The notes: generated by a model from the letters alone, not told the origin. DNA of 22,423 bases from Oscillospiraceae bacterium (GCA_029012165.1 JAQXLO010000019.1:1-22423); one strand, 5' to 3'. Shown: positions 15,022-22,423, counted from the stretch's first letter. Numbers and translations: made by a program.

Positions 15022-17031
15022 ATGCACAAGAATATACAAAAGTTTCTTTGCGCTGCAGCTGCGGCTTTGTGCGTTGGCGCAGCCGGTTTTGGCATCTCCT
15101 GCGCAAGGGATGCGCAGCTCACCGCAAACGCTTCAGCCGTGGAGGATGTCGCCGGAACCAAGCGTTATTTGATCTCCAGCCCCTACAAAGACGTTGATTG
15201 GGACACATGGGGACATTATAAAGCTGCCACCCATGTCCATACGGACATGAGCGACGGCAACATCAAGTTCGCACAGCAGATCGAAAACTATTACAGTCTC
15301 GGCTACGACTGTTTGTCCATCACCGACCACGGTACGGTCAACTATGGCTGGACCGCCAGCAAAAGCCGTCACACGATCTTTGCCTATCAGGCATTCACCT
15401 TCGGTTCTCCCAAAGCGCTCTCCTCCTCTCGTAACACGGAGATCACCACCGGTGTCGGCAGAGACGGCCGTGGGATGATCGACATCCCCTACGGCATTGA
15501 GCTGAACGGCTCCTCCACTGCCAAATGTCACATCAACAACTACTTCGCCGATGCCGGCGACGGTGATATGGAGCTGAGTTCCTCCGGTGTTTCCGGCTGT
15601 GTCACCGCCGTTTCCAAGAGCCACAAGGCCGGTGGCATCACGCACATCAACCATGTGGGTGAATTTATGTCCGCCAACGATCAGGCCACCCTCGCCGATT
15701 GCAAAGCAAACGTCTATACAAAGAGCTTTATTGACGATTTCGCCAACAGCGTTTTCCGTACATACAGCTCCTGCATCGGCATGGAGCTGGTCAACAAGGG
15801 CGACGGACGTACCAAGTGGGACAGATATCTCTACGATGAACTGCTCAACCGTCTGGCACCCGAGGGTCGTACCCTTTGGGGCTTCTGCGAAGATGACGCC
15901 CACAAGGACGGCGAGCTTGCCAAAAACGTTCAAACCTTTATGATGCCGTCCAACACGGCCGCCAATGTGCGCACTGCCATGGAGACCGGCGCTTTCTTCG
16001 CCAGCACGATCAATGCCAACGAGGATTTGGATCACAGCATTTCCCACACAAACTTCCAGATCCACAACTATCCCACTGTCAACCGCATCACCACCGATGA
16101 CGTCCACAGCCAGATCACCTTTGAGGTTGTCAACGCCGACAAGGCTGTTTTGATCACGGGCGATTCCATCGGCAACGGCGGCAAGATCATTGATACCGTC
16201 ACCTGTGACACCGCAGGCTCCGTCATCACCTTTGACCTGAACAAGTACGAAAGCGATATCACCAAGGGCTATGTCCGTGTGTACTTCTCCGGCCCCGACG
16301 GTTTGACCTACGTCCAGCCGTTCTATCTGACGGAGTCCAGTTACGCTACCAACGTGCCTGTGACGTTCAACGTCACGCTGAACGGTGCGTCTATTTCGGA
16401 CTATTCCATCAGCATCAAGAACTCCAAGAATGTTCTGGTTTCCATGACACAGAAAAATATTGCCCTGATCACTTCTCCCGAAACCTACACCTACACCATC
16501 ACCGCAAACGGTGTGGCAACCGAGACCGGCTCCTTCTTGATTTCGGATGCTGATTTTGTTGAAAGCAACTCCTACACGCTGGATATTGCGCTCCAGTCCA
16601 TTCCTGAGCTGGTATTTGATACACAGCAGGGCGTTCAGGTGGATGCAGACAACGGTTTCGTAACCGGACTTTCTCTCGGTGAGGACATTACCGATCTTGC
16701 CGTTTCCTCCAACTCCTACGGCACCGTTGAGTTGGTTCCCACCGAAAACGGCTATGGTACCGGTACCAAGATCAACCTGATCTTTAACGGCGAAGTGATC
16801 GACTCGTACAGCTATGTCATTTTCGGAGACACTGACGGCGACACAAGAGCAGACGCAACGGATTCCGTGCTTTTGGAAGCATTCCTGAATCCCAATGTTC
16901 GCTTTGAAATGTCCCCTGCCGCTCTTCGTGCATCCGATGTCAACAACGATGGATACTACGACCAAGAGGATGTAAAGCTTCTTCGTCAGATCGGCATGGA
17001 GAAAGAATATACGATCGAACAAAACAGATAA
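15022..17031 (+). CDS. secreted PHP-domain phosphoesterase-like protein with C-terminal type I dockerin
   Basis: A 669-residue exported protein. Seen: a signal peptide (residues 1 to about 39, likely cleaved after NASA); a PHP metal-dependent phosphoesterase domain with His71-x-His73-x-Asp75 (HVHTD), ITDHG (Asp102, His103), GIEL (Glu160), THINH (His208, His211) and EDDAH (His294); two or more beta-sandwich-like segments at about 340-595; and a dockerin with two calcium loops, Asp603-Asp605-Asp607-Asp614 and Asp639-Asn641-Asp643-Asp650, each followed by a helix. PHP proteins hydrolyse phosphoester bonds; the substrate here is unknown. The dockerin should bind a cohesin on a scaffoldin, putting the enzyme in an extracellular complex or on the cell surface. 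The start is ATG 15022 behind AAAGGAGAG. It has its own promoter and a hairpin after the stop. Confidence 0.88.
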   Translation: MHKNIQKFLCAAAAALCVGAAGFGISCARDAQLTANASAVEDVAGTKRYLISSPYKDVDWDTWGHYKAATHVHTDMSDGNIKFAQQIENYYSLGYDCLSITDHGTVNYGWTASKSRHTIFAYQAFTFGSPKALSSSRNTEITTGVGRDGRGMIDIPYGIELNGSSTAKCHINNYFADAGDGDMELSSSGVSGCVTAVSKSHKAGGITHINHVGEFMSANDQATLADCKANVYTKSFIDDFANSVFRTYSSCIGMELVNKGDGRTKWDRYLYDELLNRLAPEGRTLWGFCEDDAHKDGELAKNVQTFMMPSNTAANVRTAMETGAFFASTINANEDLDHSISHTNFQIHNYPTVNRITTDDVHSQITFEVVNADKAVLITGDSIGNGGKIIDTVTCDTAGSVITFDLNKYESDITKGYVRVYFSGPDGLTYVQPFYLTESSYATNVPVTFNVTLNGASISDYSISIKNSKNVLVSMTQKNIALITSPETYTYTITANGVATETGSFLISDADFVESNSYTLDIALQSIPELVFDTQQGVQVDADNGFVTGLSLGEDITDLAVSSNSYGTVELVPTENGYGTGTKINLIFNGEVIDSYSYVIFGDTDGDTRADATDSVLLEAFLNPNVRFEMSPAALRASDVNNDGYYDQEDVKLLRQIGMEKEYTIEQNR

Positions 17032-17035
17032 ACGC

Positions 17036-17069
17036 AAAACGGTCTGTTCCTCGTGCAACAGACCGTTTT
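17036..17069 (+). terminator. stem-loop terminator after the PHP-dockerin gene
   Basis: A 13-bp perfect stem: 17036-17048 pairs with 17057-17069 around an 8-nt loop. The T-run is only the four T's of the stem end, so termination may be partial. It ends 24 nt before the next start codon, leaving no room for a promoter there; read-through into the next three genes is likely. Confidence 0.65.
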
Positions 17070-17093
17070 CCATAGATCGGAGTGTATACCCTT

Positions 17094-18182
17094 ATGCGCT
17101 ACGCTGTCATTGGCTGCGGTCGAGTTTCCCCGCATCACATCTCCGCCGCCATAGAAAATAACCTGCAAATCGTTGCACTGTGCGACTTGGAGCAGGCGAA
17201 ACTGCTCGAAAAAAAGAACGCCTTTTCTCTGTCGGAGGATGTACACCTGTACACCGACTATAAAGAAATGCTTGCCGCTGAAAAGCCGGAGCTTGTCGCC
17301 ATCGCCACCTCCTCCGGTGCACACGCTGAAATCGCCATCGACTGCATCCACGCCGGTTGCCATGTGATCATTGAGAAACCGATTGCGCTCTCCCTTGCCG
17401 ACGCAGACCGCATCCTTGCCGCCGAAAAAGAGATGCACGTCAAGGTTTGCACCAATCATCAAAACCGTTTCAACGCAGCCATTCAGCAGATGCGCAACGC
17501 CCTGCTGGCCGGAAGATTCGGCAAGCTTCTCTACGGCACCACTTCCATCCGCTGGAATCGAGACGAAGCCTACTACAAAAGCGCCGACTGGCGTGGTACA
17601 TGGGCTGAGGACGGCGGCACACTGATGAACCAGTGCATCCACGCTATTGACCTTTTGCGCTGGATGCTCGGGGATGAGATCACCGAAGTGGTCGGTTTCA
17701 CAGACAATTTGCTGCATCCATACATAGAGGCCGAGGACATCGGGCTTGCCATGCTTAAATTTAAAAACGGCAGCTATGGAATGATCGACGGCACCATCAC
17801 CACCTTTGGCGGCGATTACGAAGAAACGCTGACGTTGTTCGGGCAAAAAGGACTTGCCAAAGCAGGCGGCAAATGCGTCAACAAGATCGACGAATGGCGC
17901 TTTGCAGACGGCACAGATACAGAATCCTGTGTACAAAAGGAATGCGGCGAAAATCCTCCGAACGTCTACGGTTTCGGTCACAAATCCATCTATACCGATA
18001 TGCTCGAAGCGATCCGTGAGGATCGTCCGCCCTATGTGGATTCTGCCGCAGGTCGGCGTGCTTTGGAAACGGTGCTTGCCATTTATAAATCCGCCGCCGA
18101 GGGAAAACCCGTTCGTCTGCCTTTAGAAAACTGCTCCACCTTGGATTTTGAGGGTCGATTTGATGAAACCATTCATTCATGA
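17094..18182 (+). CDS. Gfo/Idh/MocA-family oxidoreductase (WbpB/WlbA-like sugar dehydrogenase)
   Basis: An NAD(P)-dependent sugar dehydrogenase of 362 residues. Seen: the N-terminal Rossmann fold with VIGCGRVSPHH (5-15), VALCD, IATSSGAHAEIA and the catalytic EKP motif (Glu94-Lys95-Pro96); a C-terminal catalytic half with DGGTLMNQCIHAIDLLRWMLG, including His183 and Asp186 as the usual pair near Lys95. The DGGTLMNQ.IH.IDLL signature and the beta-helix acetyltransferase next door resemble WbpB/WlbA, which oxidises UDP-N-acetylglucosaminuronate at C3. The aminotransferase (WbpE) expected between them is absent here, so the exact substrate is inferred. The start is ATG 17094 with GGAG 11 nt upstream; GTG 17082 lies on that site. 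It overlaps the next gene by 20 nt. Confidence 0.87.
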   Translation: MRYAVIGCGRVSPHHISAAIENNLQIVALCDLEQAKLLEKKNAFSLSEDVHLYTDYKEMLAAEKPELVAIATSSGAHAEIAIDCIHAGCHVIIEKPIALSLADADRILAAEKEMHVKVCTNHQNRFNAAIQQMRNALLAGRFGKLLYGTTSIRWNRDEAYYKSADWRGTWAEDGGTLMNQCIHAIDLLRWMLGDEITEVVGFTDNLLHPYIEAEDIGLAMLKFKNGSYGMIDGTITTFGGDYEETLTLFGQKGLAKAGGKCVNKIDEWRFADGTDTESCVQKECGENPPNVYGFGHKSIYTDMLEAIREDRPPYVDSAAGRRALETVLAIYKSAAEGKPVRLPLENCSTLDFEGRFDETIHS

Positions 18183-18714
18183 AAGCAGCTATATTGACGA
18201 GGACGTCCGAATCGGTGAGGACACCAAGATCTGGCACTTCTGCCATGTGCAGAAAAGCGCCGTGATCGGAAGCCGATGTACCCTCGGACAAAACGTCAAT
18301 GTTGCTCCCGGTGTGCAGATCGGAAACGGCGTAAAGATTCAAAACAACGTTTCTGTCTACGAGGGCGTGACGCTGCAGGATGACGTATTCTGCGGTCCTT
18401 CCGTGGTGTTTACCAACGACAGATTTCCAAGAAGCAGTGCCCGACCGAGCGAATACGCCAAGACCCTGGTTTGTAAAGGCGCATCCATCGGCGCCAATGC
18501 CACCGTTGTCTGCGGCACGGTGATCGGCGAATACGCCATGATCGCCGCCGGCGCCGTGGTCACCAAGGATGTGCCGCCCCACGCTTTGATGGCGGGCGTA
18601 CCCGCAAAACAAATCGGCAGTGTCTGCAAATGCGGACAACGCCTGACTAAGGATATGCGATGTCCCGTCTGCAGCAGAGAATGGGATTTGCGTATACCAC
18701 CCGACGAGAGGTGA
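18163..18714 (+). CDS. left-handed beta-helix N-acetyltransferase (WbpD-like)
   Basis: A 183-residue hexapeptide-repeat acyltransferase. Seen: HESSYIDEDVRIGEDTKIWHFCHVQKSAVIG at the start, then regular hexapeptide turns (IGSRCTLGQNVNVAPGVQIGNGVKIQNNVSVYEGV), the segment VFTNDRFPRS, GASIGANATVVCGTVIGEYAMIAAGAVVTKDVPPHALMAGVPAK, and a short C-terminal zinc ribbon, Cys155-x-Cys157 and Cys167-x-x-Cys170. The N-terminal half and the FTND segment are typical of WbpD/WlbB, which acetylates the 3-amino group of a UDP-amino-uronate. Such enzymes work as trimers in the cytoplasm. The start ATG 18163 lies eight bases after GAGGG inside the dehydrogenase gene; the two are translationally coupled. Confidence 0.88.
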   Translation: MKPFIHESSYIDEDVRIGEDTKIWHFCHVQKSAVIGSRCTLGQNVNVAPGVQIGNGVKIQNNVSVYEGVTLQDDVFCGPSVVFTNDRFPRSSARPSEYAKTLVCKGASIGANATVVCGTVIGEYAMIAAGAVVTKDVPPHALMAGVPAKQIGSVCKCGQRLTKDMRCPVCSREWDLRIPPDER

Positions 18715-18718
18715 ATCC

Positions 18719-18892
18719 ATGAAATTCAGCCAAGCATCTTTGATCGTCAGTATCGCCGCCGCCATGATCATCTTCGGGTTGACTGTGTTCCTGATTTTAC
18801 AGTTCAATTTCCTGGTGGGCATTCTCTTTGGCATAGGTGCATTCCTTGTTTTGATTCTGTCTATGATGATCTTCAGTAAAAAGAACAAATGA
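18719..18892 (+). CDS. 57-residue two-span membrane protein
   Basis: A tiny membrane protein, MKFSQASLIVSIAAAM at the N terminus and FSKKNK at the C terminus, with hydrophobic spans at about 8-28 and 31-51. Its ATG comes four bases after the acetyltransferase stop and has the site AGAGGTG overlapping that stop, so it belongs to the same transcript. It ends 7 nt before a terminator. No family recognised. Strong ribosome binding site, tight spacing and conserved-looking composition argue it is real. It might anchor or assist a membrane step using the sugar nucleotide made by its neighbours, which is only a guess. Confidence 0.65.
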   Translation: MKFSQASLIVSIAAAMIIFGLTVFLILQFNFLVGILFGIGAFLVLILSMMIFSKKNK

Positions 18893-18898
18893 TTCATG

Positions 18899-18928
18899 CC
18901 GTATTCCGTCACGGGATACGGTTTTTTT
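18899..18928 (+). terminator. Rho-independent terminator of the dehydrogenase/acetyltransferase operon
   Basis: The 10-bp stem CCGTATTCCG (18899-18908) with CGGGATACGG (18912-18921), one G-U pair and a 3-nt loop, followed by seven T's. Confidence 0.9.
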
Positions 18929-18972
18929 CTTAAAAGTTTTAAAAATCGCTTTTCTTTTCCAAAATAATATGG

Positions 18973-18990
18973 TATAATGCTTTAAAGCAT
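18973..18990 (+). promoter_or_regulatory. promoter -10 with overlapping palindromic operator candidate
   Basis: TATAAT (18973-18978) is a perfect -10, with no convincing -35 at 17 bp (the stretch is T-rich). Its last bases run into the perfect 14-bp palindrome ATGCTTTAAAGCAT (18977-18990), which would cover the transcription start. GCTTTAAA recurs at 18995-19002. The layout suits a repressor-controlled promoter for the acyl-CoA synthetase. Confidence 0.5.
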
Positions 18991-19024
18991 AATCGCTTTA
19001 AACTGATAAAGTGAGGGGTACGCA

Positions 19025-20662
19025 ATGCCTATTGTCGATATTCTGAGAAAAAATGTGGAGCTGTACGGCAACGATGATGCGCTGATCGAACTTAACTACG
19101 AAGCCGAGGACAAGAAAGCATGGAGCGAACTGGAGTTGGTGGAGCCGGCACAAAAGTTTGGCTACCGCAGTGTGATGACTTGGAAGCAGTTTGACGACAC
19201 CGCCAATCGTTTTGCCAACTATTTGCTTTCCATCGGCATCGGAAAAGATGACAAGGTCGCTATCCTGCTGATGAACTGCATGGAGTGGCTTCCCGCCTAT
19301 TTCGGCATCCTGAAAACCGGCGCTTGGGCAGTGCCGCTGAACTACCGCATTCCCGCTGATGAGATCCAGTACAGCCTCGAAAAATCCGAAGCCAGCGTTC
19401 TTCTCTTTGGAGAAAGCTGTATTGAGCGTGTGGAATCCATCCGAGACAACCTCCCCGGTATTCGGGAGTATCTCTACACCGGCTCCAACAAGCCGGCGTT
19501 TGCCAAGGATTTTACCAGCTCCATTTTGGATTTTGACACGACGGATCCCATGATTCCGCTGAGCGATGATGACTTTGCGGCAATTTACTTTTCCTCCGGC
19601 ACCACGGGTTTTCCGAAGGCGATCCTGCACAAGCATCAGAGCCTGATGTGCGCTTGCCAGACCGAGCAGAAACATCACGGACAGACCAAGGAGGACATTT
19701 TCCTGTGCATCCCTCCCCTGTACCACACCGGTGCCAAAATGCACTGGTTCGGCAGTTTTTTGGTCGGCGGCAAGGCAGTTCTTCTGCGTGGCTCCAAGGC
19801 CGAATGGATCCTTCGTGCCGCATCGGAAGAAAAATGTACCATCGTCTGGCTGACGGTTCCGTGGACGCAGGACGTGCTCTGCCTTTTGGAGGACGATAAT
19901 TTTGACAAAACTCCCTACGATTTCTCCCACTGGCGTATGCTCCATATCGGCGCACAGCCTGTTCCGCCCAGTCTTGTTGCCCGCTGGCTGAAGATCTTCC
20001 CCAACCACCAGTACGACACCAACTACGGTCTGAGCGAATCCATCGGTCCCGGCTGTGTGCATCTCGGTGTGGAAAACACCCACAAGGTCGGTGCGATCGG
20101 CGTTCCCGGCTATGGCTGGGAAGTCAAAATTGTGGACGAAAACGGGGAAAAAGTCAAACAGGGCGATGTGGGCGAGCTTTGCGTCAAGGGACCCGGCGTG
20201 ATGACCTGCTACTATCACGATGAAGAGGCTACAAAGGCCGCTTTGAAAGATGGCTGGCTGTATACCGGCGATGTTGCCATGATGGATCCGGACGGCTTTA
20301 TCTATCTGGTTGACCGCAAAAAGGATGTCATCATCATGGGCGGCGAAAACATTTATCCCGTCCAGATCGAGTCCTTCATCATGAAACATCCTGCTGTCAA
20401 ATCCGTCGGCGTGATCGGTCAGTTCCATCCCCGCCTGGGCGAAATCCCTGCCGCAATTATTGAATTAAAGGAAGGGTTTACCTGCACGGAGGAAGAAATG
20501 AACGAATTCTGTCAGGGGCTTCCCCGTTTCAAGCGTCCGAAAAAAATCATTTTCGCCCCCGTCCCCCACAATCCCACCGGCAAAATTGAAAAGCCGAAGC
20601 TGCGTGCCATGTACGGCGGCAACCGTCTTGTGGCTTTCCAGAACGAAATTCAAAGCGAATAA
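19025..20662 (+). CDS. class I adenylate-forming acyl-CoA synthetase
   Basis: An AMP-binding enzyme of 545 residues that activates a carboxylic acid, probably a fatty acid, as acyl-AMP and transfers it to CoA. Seen: VMTWKQFDDTANRFANYL, the P-loop-like A3 motif YFSSGTTGFPKA (188-199), NYGLSES (A5), DGWLYTGD (A7), DRKKDVIIMGGENIYP (A8) and PTGKIEKPKLR with the catalytic Lys520 (A10). Length and motif set fit FadD/medium- or long-chain acyl-CoA ligases; the substrate cannot be read from sequence. No signal peptide or membrane span is seen. The start is ATG 19025 after GAGGGG. It is transcribed alone, between its own promoter with a palindromic site and a terminator at 20667. Confidence 0.9.
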   Translation: MPIVDILRKNVELYGNDDALIELNYEAEDKKAWSELELVEPAQKFGYRSVMTWKQFDDTANRFANYLLSIGIGKDDKVAILLMNCMEWLPAYFGILKTGAWAVPLNYRIPADEIQYSLEKSEASVLLFGESCIERVESIRDNLPGIREYLYTGSNKPAFAKDFTSSILDFDTTDPMIPLSDDDFAAIYFSSGTTGFPKAILHKHQSLMCACQTEQKHHGQTKEDIFLCIPPLYHTGAKMHWFGSFLVGGKAVLLRGSKAEWILRAASEEKCTIVWLTVPWTQDVLCLLEDDNFDKTPYDFSHWRMLHIGAQPVPPSLVARWLKIFPNHQYDTNYGLSESIGPGCVHLGVENTHKVGAIGVPGYGWEVKIVDENGEKVKQGDVGELCVKGPGVMTCYYHDEEATKAALKDGWLYTGDVAMMDPDGFIYLVDRKKDVIIMGGENIYPVQIESFIMKHPAVKSVGVIGQFHPRLGEIPAAIIELKEGFTCTEEEMNEFCQGLPRFKRPKKIIFAPVPHNPTGKIEKPKLRAMYGGNRLVAFQNEIQSE

Positions 20663-20666
20663 ATTC

Positions 20667-20707
20667 AACGTGCTGTCCGAAATTTTGTGACAGCACGTTT
20701 TCTCTTT
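20667..20707 (+). terminator. Rho-independent terminator after the acyl-CoA synthetase
   Basis: The 11-bp stem AACGTGCTGTC (20667-20677) with GACAGCACGTT (20689-20699), an 11-nt loop, then a T-rich stretch TTTTCTCTTT. Confidence 0.85.
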
Positions 20708-20722
20708 GAGAAGAAATTATTG

Positions 20723-20751
20723 TTGAAATTTATTCCATGCTATGTTAAAAT
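20723..20751 (+). promoter_or_regulatory. sigma-A promoter of the GH127-like gene
   Basis: TTGAAA (20723-20728), a 17-nt spacer and TAAAAT (20746-20751), with TG one base upstream of the -10. The expected start is near 20758. Confidence 0.65.
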
Positions 20752-20763
20752 TATTTTTAATCC

Positions 20764-20780
20764 AAGCAACTGTGTTGCTT
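20764..20780 (+). promoter_or_regulatory. palindrome in the 5' leader, candidate operator or RNA hairpin
   Basis: AAGCAAC-TGT-GTTGCTT is a perfect 7-bp inverted repeat with a 3-nt loop. It lies just after the expected transcription start and just before the GGTGATC ribosome binding site (20788-20794) of the GH127-like gene. It has no T-tract, so it is not a terminator. Confidence 0.5.
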
Positions 20781-20796
20781 AAATGGCGGTGATCAT

Positions 20797-22423
20797 ATGT
20801 ATGACAAATTTGACCCAATGAAAAGCGCAGAACTGGTTCACCACTATATCACAAATATGGTTGACCCTGCTTACGACAATCTTCCCTACTGGCTCCTTTT
20901 GCCGAACAAAAAGCCTGCAGAAGCTGCGCATTGCAGAGTAGATGATGCGGAGCTGGTCGGTTCTTGGTACGAGGGACTTGTCAGCGCCATGCGGATGCTG
21001 GGCACGACCCGAGGAGACGATGTAAAACAGTCGCTTCGTAGACATTTGATGAAATCCTGGGGAGAACACGGACTTCGGTTCTGCGAACCCTATGTGTGGA
21101 CACACACGGTACACGCATCTTTCCATGAGATGGGGTATATTTTACCGGGGCTTAACATGATCTCGGAGGATTATCCTGAGGACGAGGAGAACGAAAAGAG
21201 GATCTCCGAACTCATCCGGGGAATGCGTTCGCTCGTGATTGAACGAAAAGTCTGCACGTTTTGGTCAGGCGACTCCTTGGAAGATGAACCCATCTATCAA
21301 TTTCCGAATGACGTTTACCTCAAAGACGGCGGATTCGATCTGACAAGACATACAGGCCGAGGAGAGCAAGCGATACGCAATGCCGTTATGCTGCAAGCAC
21401 TTGTTCGCAGATATGAACTAAAAAAGGATGAAGTTGCGCTCGATCTTGCCATCGGCATCGCCAACTATGTCCTCGGTCCGTCCAGATACTTCAACTACAA
21501 AATGGAGTTTTTCGGTCATGTCCATTCCGCTATGTGGTTTGCCTGCGGTCTGGTGAAACTCGGCAGACTGATCGCAAATGAGGAATACATCCTCAAGGGC
21601 AAAGGCATCTACGACTATGTGCGCAGTATTTCCTCGTCCTTCGGATGGGTTCCCGAGTATGCCCAGTGGCATCCCGTTGAGGAGGAGCACTGCGAAACTT
21701 GCTGTATTCGGGATATGATCGTCTGTGCGAAAGAGCTGATTTCCTGCGGGTATGATGCCTATTGGCAGGACATCAACCTTTTCATCCGCAATCAGTTTGT
21801 AGAGAATCAAGTGAAATACACAGGGTACGTGGAATGCGACAATACAAAGCCGGACGAAAACGGCATCACCTATCACGACATTGACAAACGGATGATCGGC
21901 GGATTCACAGGTGGAAGCGAGCCTGCATCCATCTCCCTTTCCAGATTCCGTTCGATTGCGGGCTGCTGTGTCGGCACCGCTCCCGTTGCGCTGAAGCTTG
22001 CGTGGGATAACGCAATTACCGAAGAGAACGGCGCATGGATTTGCAACATTCCCTGCGACAAAGAAACGGATATGCTTCGTATGAAATCCGATATCCCCAA
22101 CGAGGGAAAAATCACCCTTGTTACAAAAACGGATTGCAAAGCGGGATTCCGGGTCTACCCCTACATGAACGGCATGACACTTTTTGTCAACGGAAAAGCG
22201 GTGGACAGCACCGCCGAAAATGAGATCGTATGCGTACCTCTGCATGAGGGAGACGAACTCGTTTGCTCGTTCCCCTTGGAAACGCAGGAAAGAAAAGAGA
22301 CCGTCCGAGGCACGGAGTACACCGTGTTCTGGAGAGGTCCCGATGTGGTAGACATCACGCCGAGAGGCGAACACGTGCGACTGTATCAGCGAGACGACCG
22401 CATCCCGAAGTATTATCCGACTG
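20797..22423 (+). CDS. GH127-like glycoside hydrolase, partial (open at window end)
   Basis: At least 542 residues, continuing beyond the window. No signal peptide is seen, so it is probably cytoplasmic. Seen: an all-helical first part suggesting an alpha/alpha barrel, with GFDLTRHTGRGEQAIRNA and FGHVHSAMWFACGLVKLGRL; then HCETCC (298-303) and GCC (389-391); and a beta-rich end with YTVFWRGPDVVDITPRG. In beta-L-arabinofuranosidase HypBA1 (GH127) a zinc ion is held by Glu, Cys (in ETC) and a Cys-Cys pair, one of which is the nucleophile. Here Glu300, Cys302 and Cys390-Cys391 repeat that pattern and spacing approximately. The overall sequence is distant, so it may be a new subfamily with another substrate. 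The start is ATG 20797 with GGTGATC upstream. Confidence 0.6.
   Translation, partial: MYDKFDPMKSAELVHHYITNMVDPAYDNLPYWLLLPNKKPAEAAHCRVDDAELVGSWYEGLVSAMRMLGTTRGDDVKQSLRRHLMKSWGEHGLRFCEPYVWTHTVHASFHEMGYILPGLNMISEDYPEDEENEKRISELIRGMRSLVIERKVCTFWSGDSLEDEPIYQFPNDVYLKDGGFDLTRHTGRGEQAIRNAVMLQALVRRYELKKDEVALDLAIGIANYVLGPSRYFNYKMEFFGHVHSAMWFACGLVKLGRLIANEEYILKGKGIYDYVRSISSSFGWVPEYAQWHPVEEEHCETCCIRDMIVCAKELISCGYDAYWQDINLFIRNQFVENQVKYTGYVECDNTKPDENGITYHDIDKRMIGGFTGGSEPASISLSRFRSIAGCCVGTAPVALKLAWDNAITEENGAWICNIPCDKETDMLRMKSDIPNEGKITLVTKTDCKAGFRVYPYMNGMTLFVNGKAVDSTAENEIVCVPLHEGDELVCSFPLETQERKETVRGTEYTVFWRGPDVVDITPRGEHVRLYQRDDRIPKYYPT

Noticed and set aside
15040..15110. Lipoprotein signal (GISC) in the PHP-dockerin protein
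   Set aside because: The residues before the Cys do not match the lipobox (no Leu-like residue at -3), and a better signal peptidase I site follows at NASA.
15133..17073. 646-residue open frame on the minus strand
   Set aside because: It mirrors the PHP-dockerin gene. The sense protein has a signal peptide, metal-binding motifs and a complete dockerin; the antisense one is Gly/Val-rich without motifs.
18998..20428. 476-residue open frame on the minus strand
   Set aside because: Antisense shadow of the acyl-CoA synthetase, which has all adenylate-forming motifs.
21418..22374. 318-residue open frame on the minus strand at the window end
   Set aside because: Antisense to the GH127-like frame that stays open from 20797 to the end; no ribosome binding site or motif.
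1..22423. CRISPR array, phage or defence system
   Set aside because: No regularly spaced repeats, integrase, capsid, nuclease-helicase or toxin-antitoxin genes are visible.

Overview
The window looks like a chromosomal segment from a spore-forming, Gram-positive member of the Clostridia, most likely an Oscillospiraceae/Ruminococcus-type gut anaerobe. This rests on a spoIIGA-sigE sporulation pair, strong AGGAGG-type ribosome binding sites, frequent TTG start codons, several consensus sigma-A promoters, and a secreted protein ending in a type I dockerin, a module typical of cellulosome- or amylosome-forming ruminococci. The genus is inferred; no marker gene here fixes it.

Layout. (1) 1-2793, minus strand: an operon-like run of a zinc-ribbon/one-TM/beta-propeller protein, a cyclophilin and a phosphohexomutase cut by the window edge. 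(2) 2899-5525, plus: spoIIGA (pro-sigma-E protease), sigE, then a KapD-like DEDDh exonuclease with its own promoter. The spoIIGA frame runs 227 nt into sigE. (3) 5526-5694: a 169-bp, almost fully palindromic MITE-like element placed exactly between the exonuclease stop codon and its terminator. (4) 5740-9907: a membrane-anchored GHL10-type glycosidase-like protein and a 972-residue cell-wall amidase carrying an apparent degenerate TIM-barrel region, a Thr/Ser linker and a C-terminal Amidase_3 domain. (5) 9917-10303, minus: a small multi-span membrane protein. (6) 10469-13048: a consensus promoter, rfbA-rfbC-rfbD (dTDP-L-rhamnose; rfbB absent) and a terminator. (7) 13085-14489: a small winged-helix-like protein overlapping a glycerate kinase. 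(8) 14603-14861, minus: tRNA-Gly(CCC) and tRNA-Leu(UAA) with a consensus promoter and a two-way terminator. (9) 14943-17069: a secreted PHP-phosphoesterase with dockerin. (10) 17094-18928: a Gfo/Idh/MocA dehydrogenase, a left-handed beta-helix acetyltransferase and a tiny two-TM protein, resembling a WbpB/WbpD-type sugar-nucleotide pair. (11) 18973-20707: a lone acyl-CoA synthetase with a palindromic operator candidate. (12) 20723-22423: a GH127-like enzyme with a Glu/Cys zinc-site signature, open at the window end.

Taken together the region is mostly envelope, sporulation and carbohydrate functions: rhamnose and possibly amino-uronic sugar precursors for surface glycans, wall hydrolysis, sporulation control and extracellular or intracellular glycan handling. 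I see no phage, CRISPR or defence system. The least ordinary items are the palindromic element at 5526, the dockerin-tagged PHP protein, the glycosidase-like/amidase pair, and the spoIIGA-sigE overlap.
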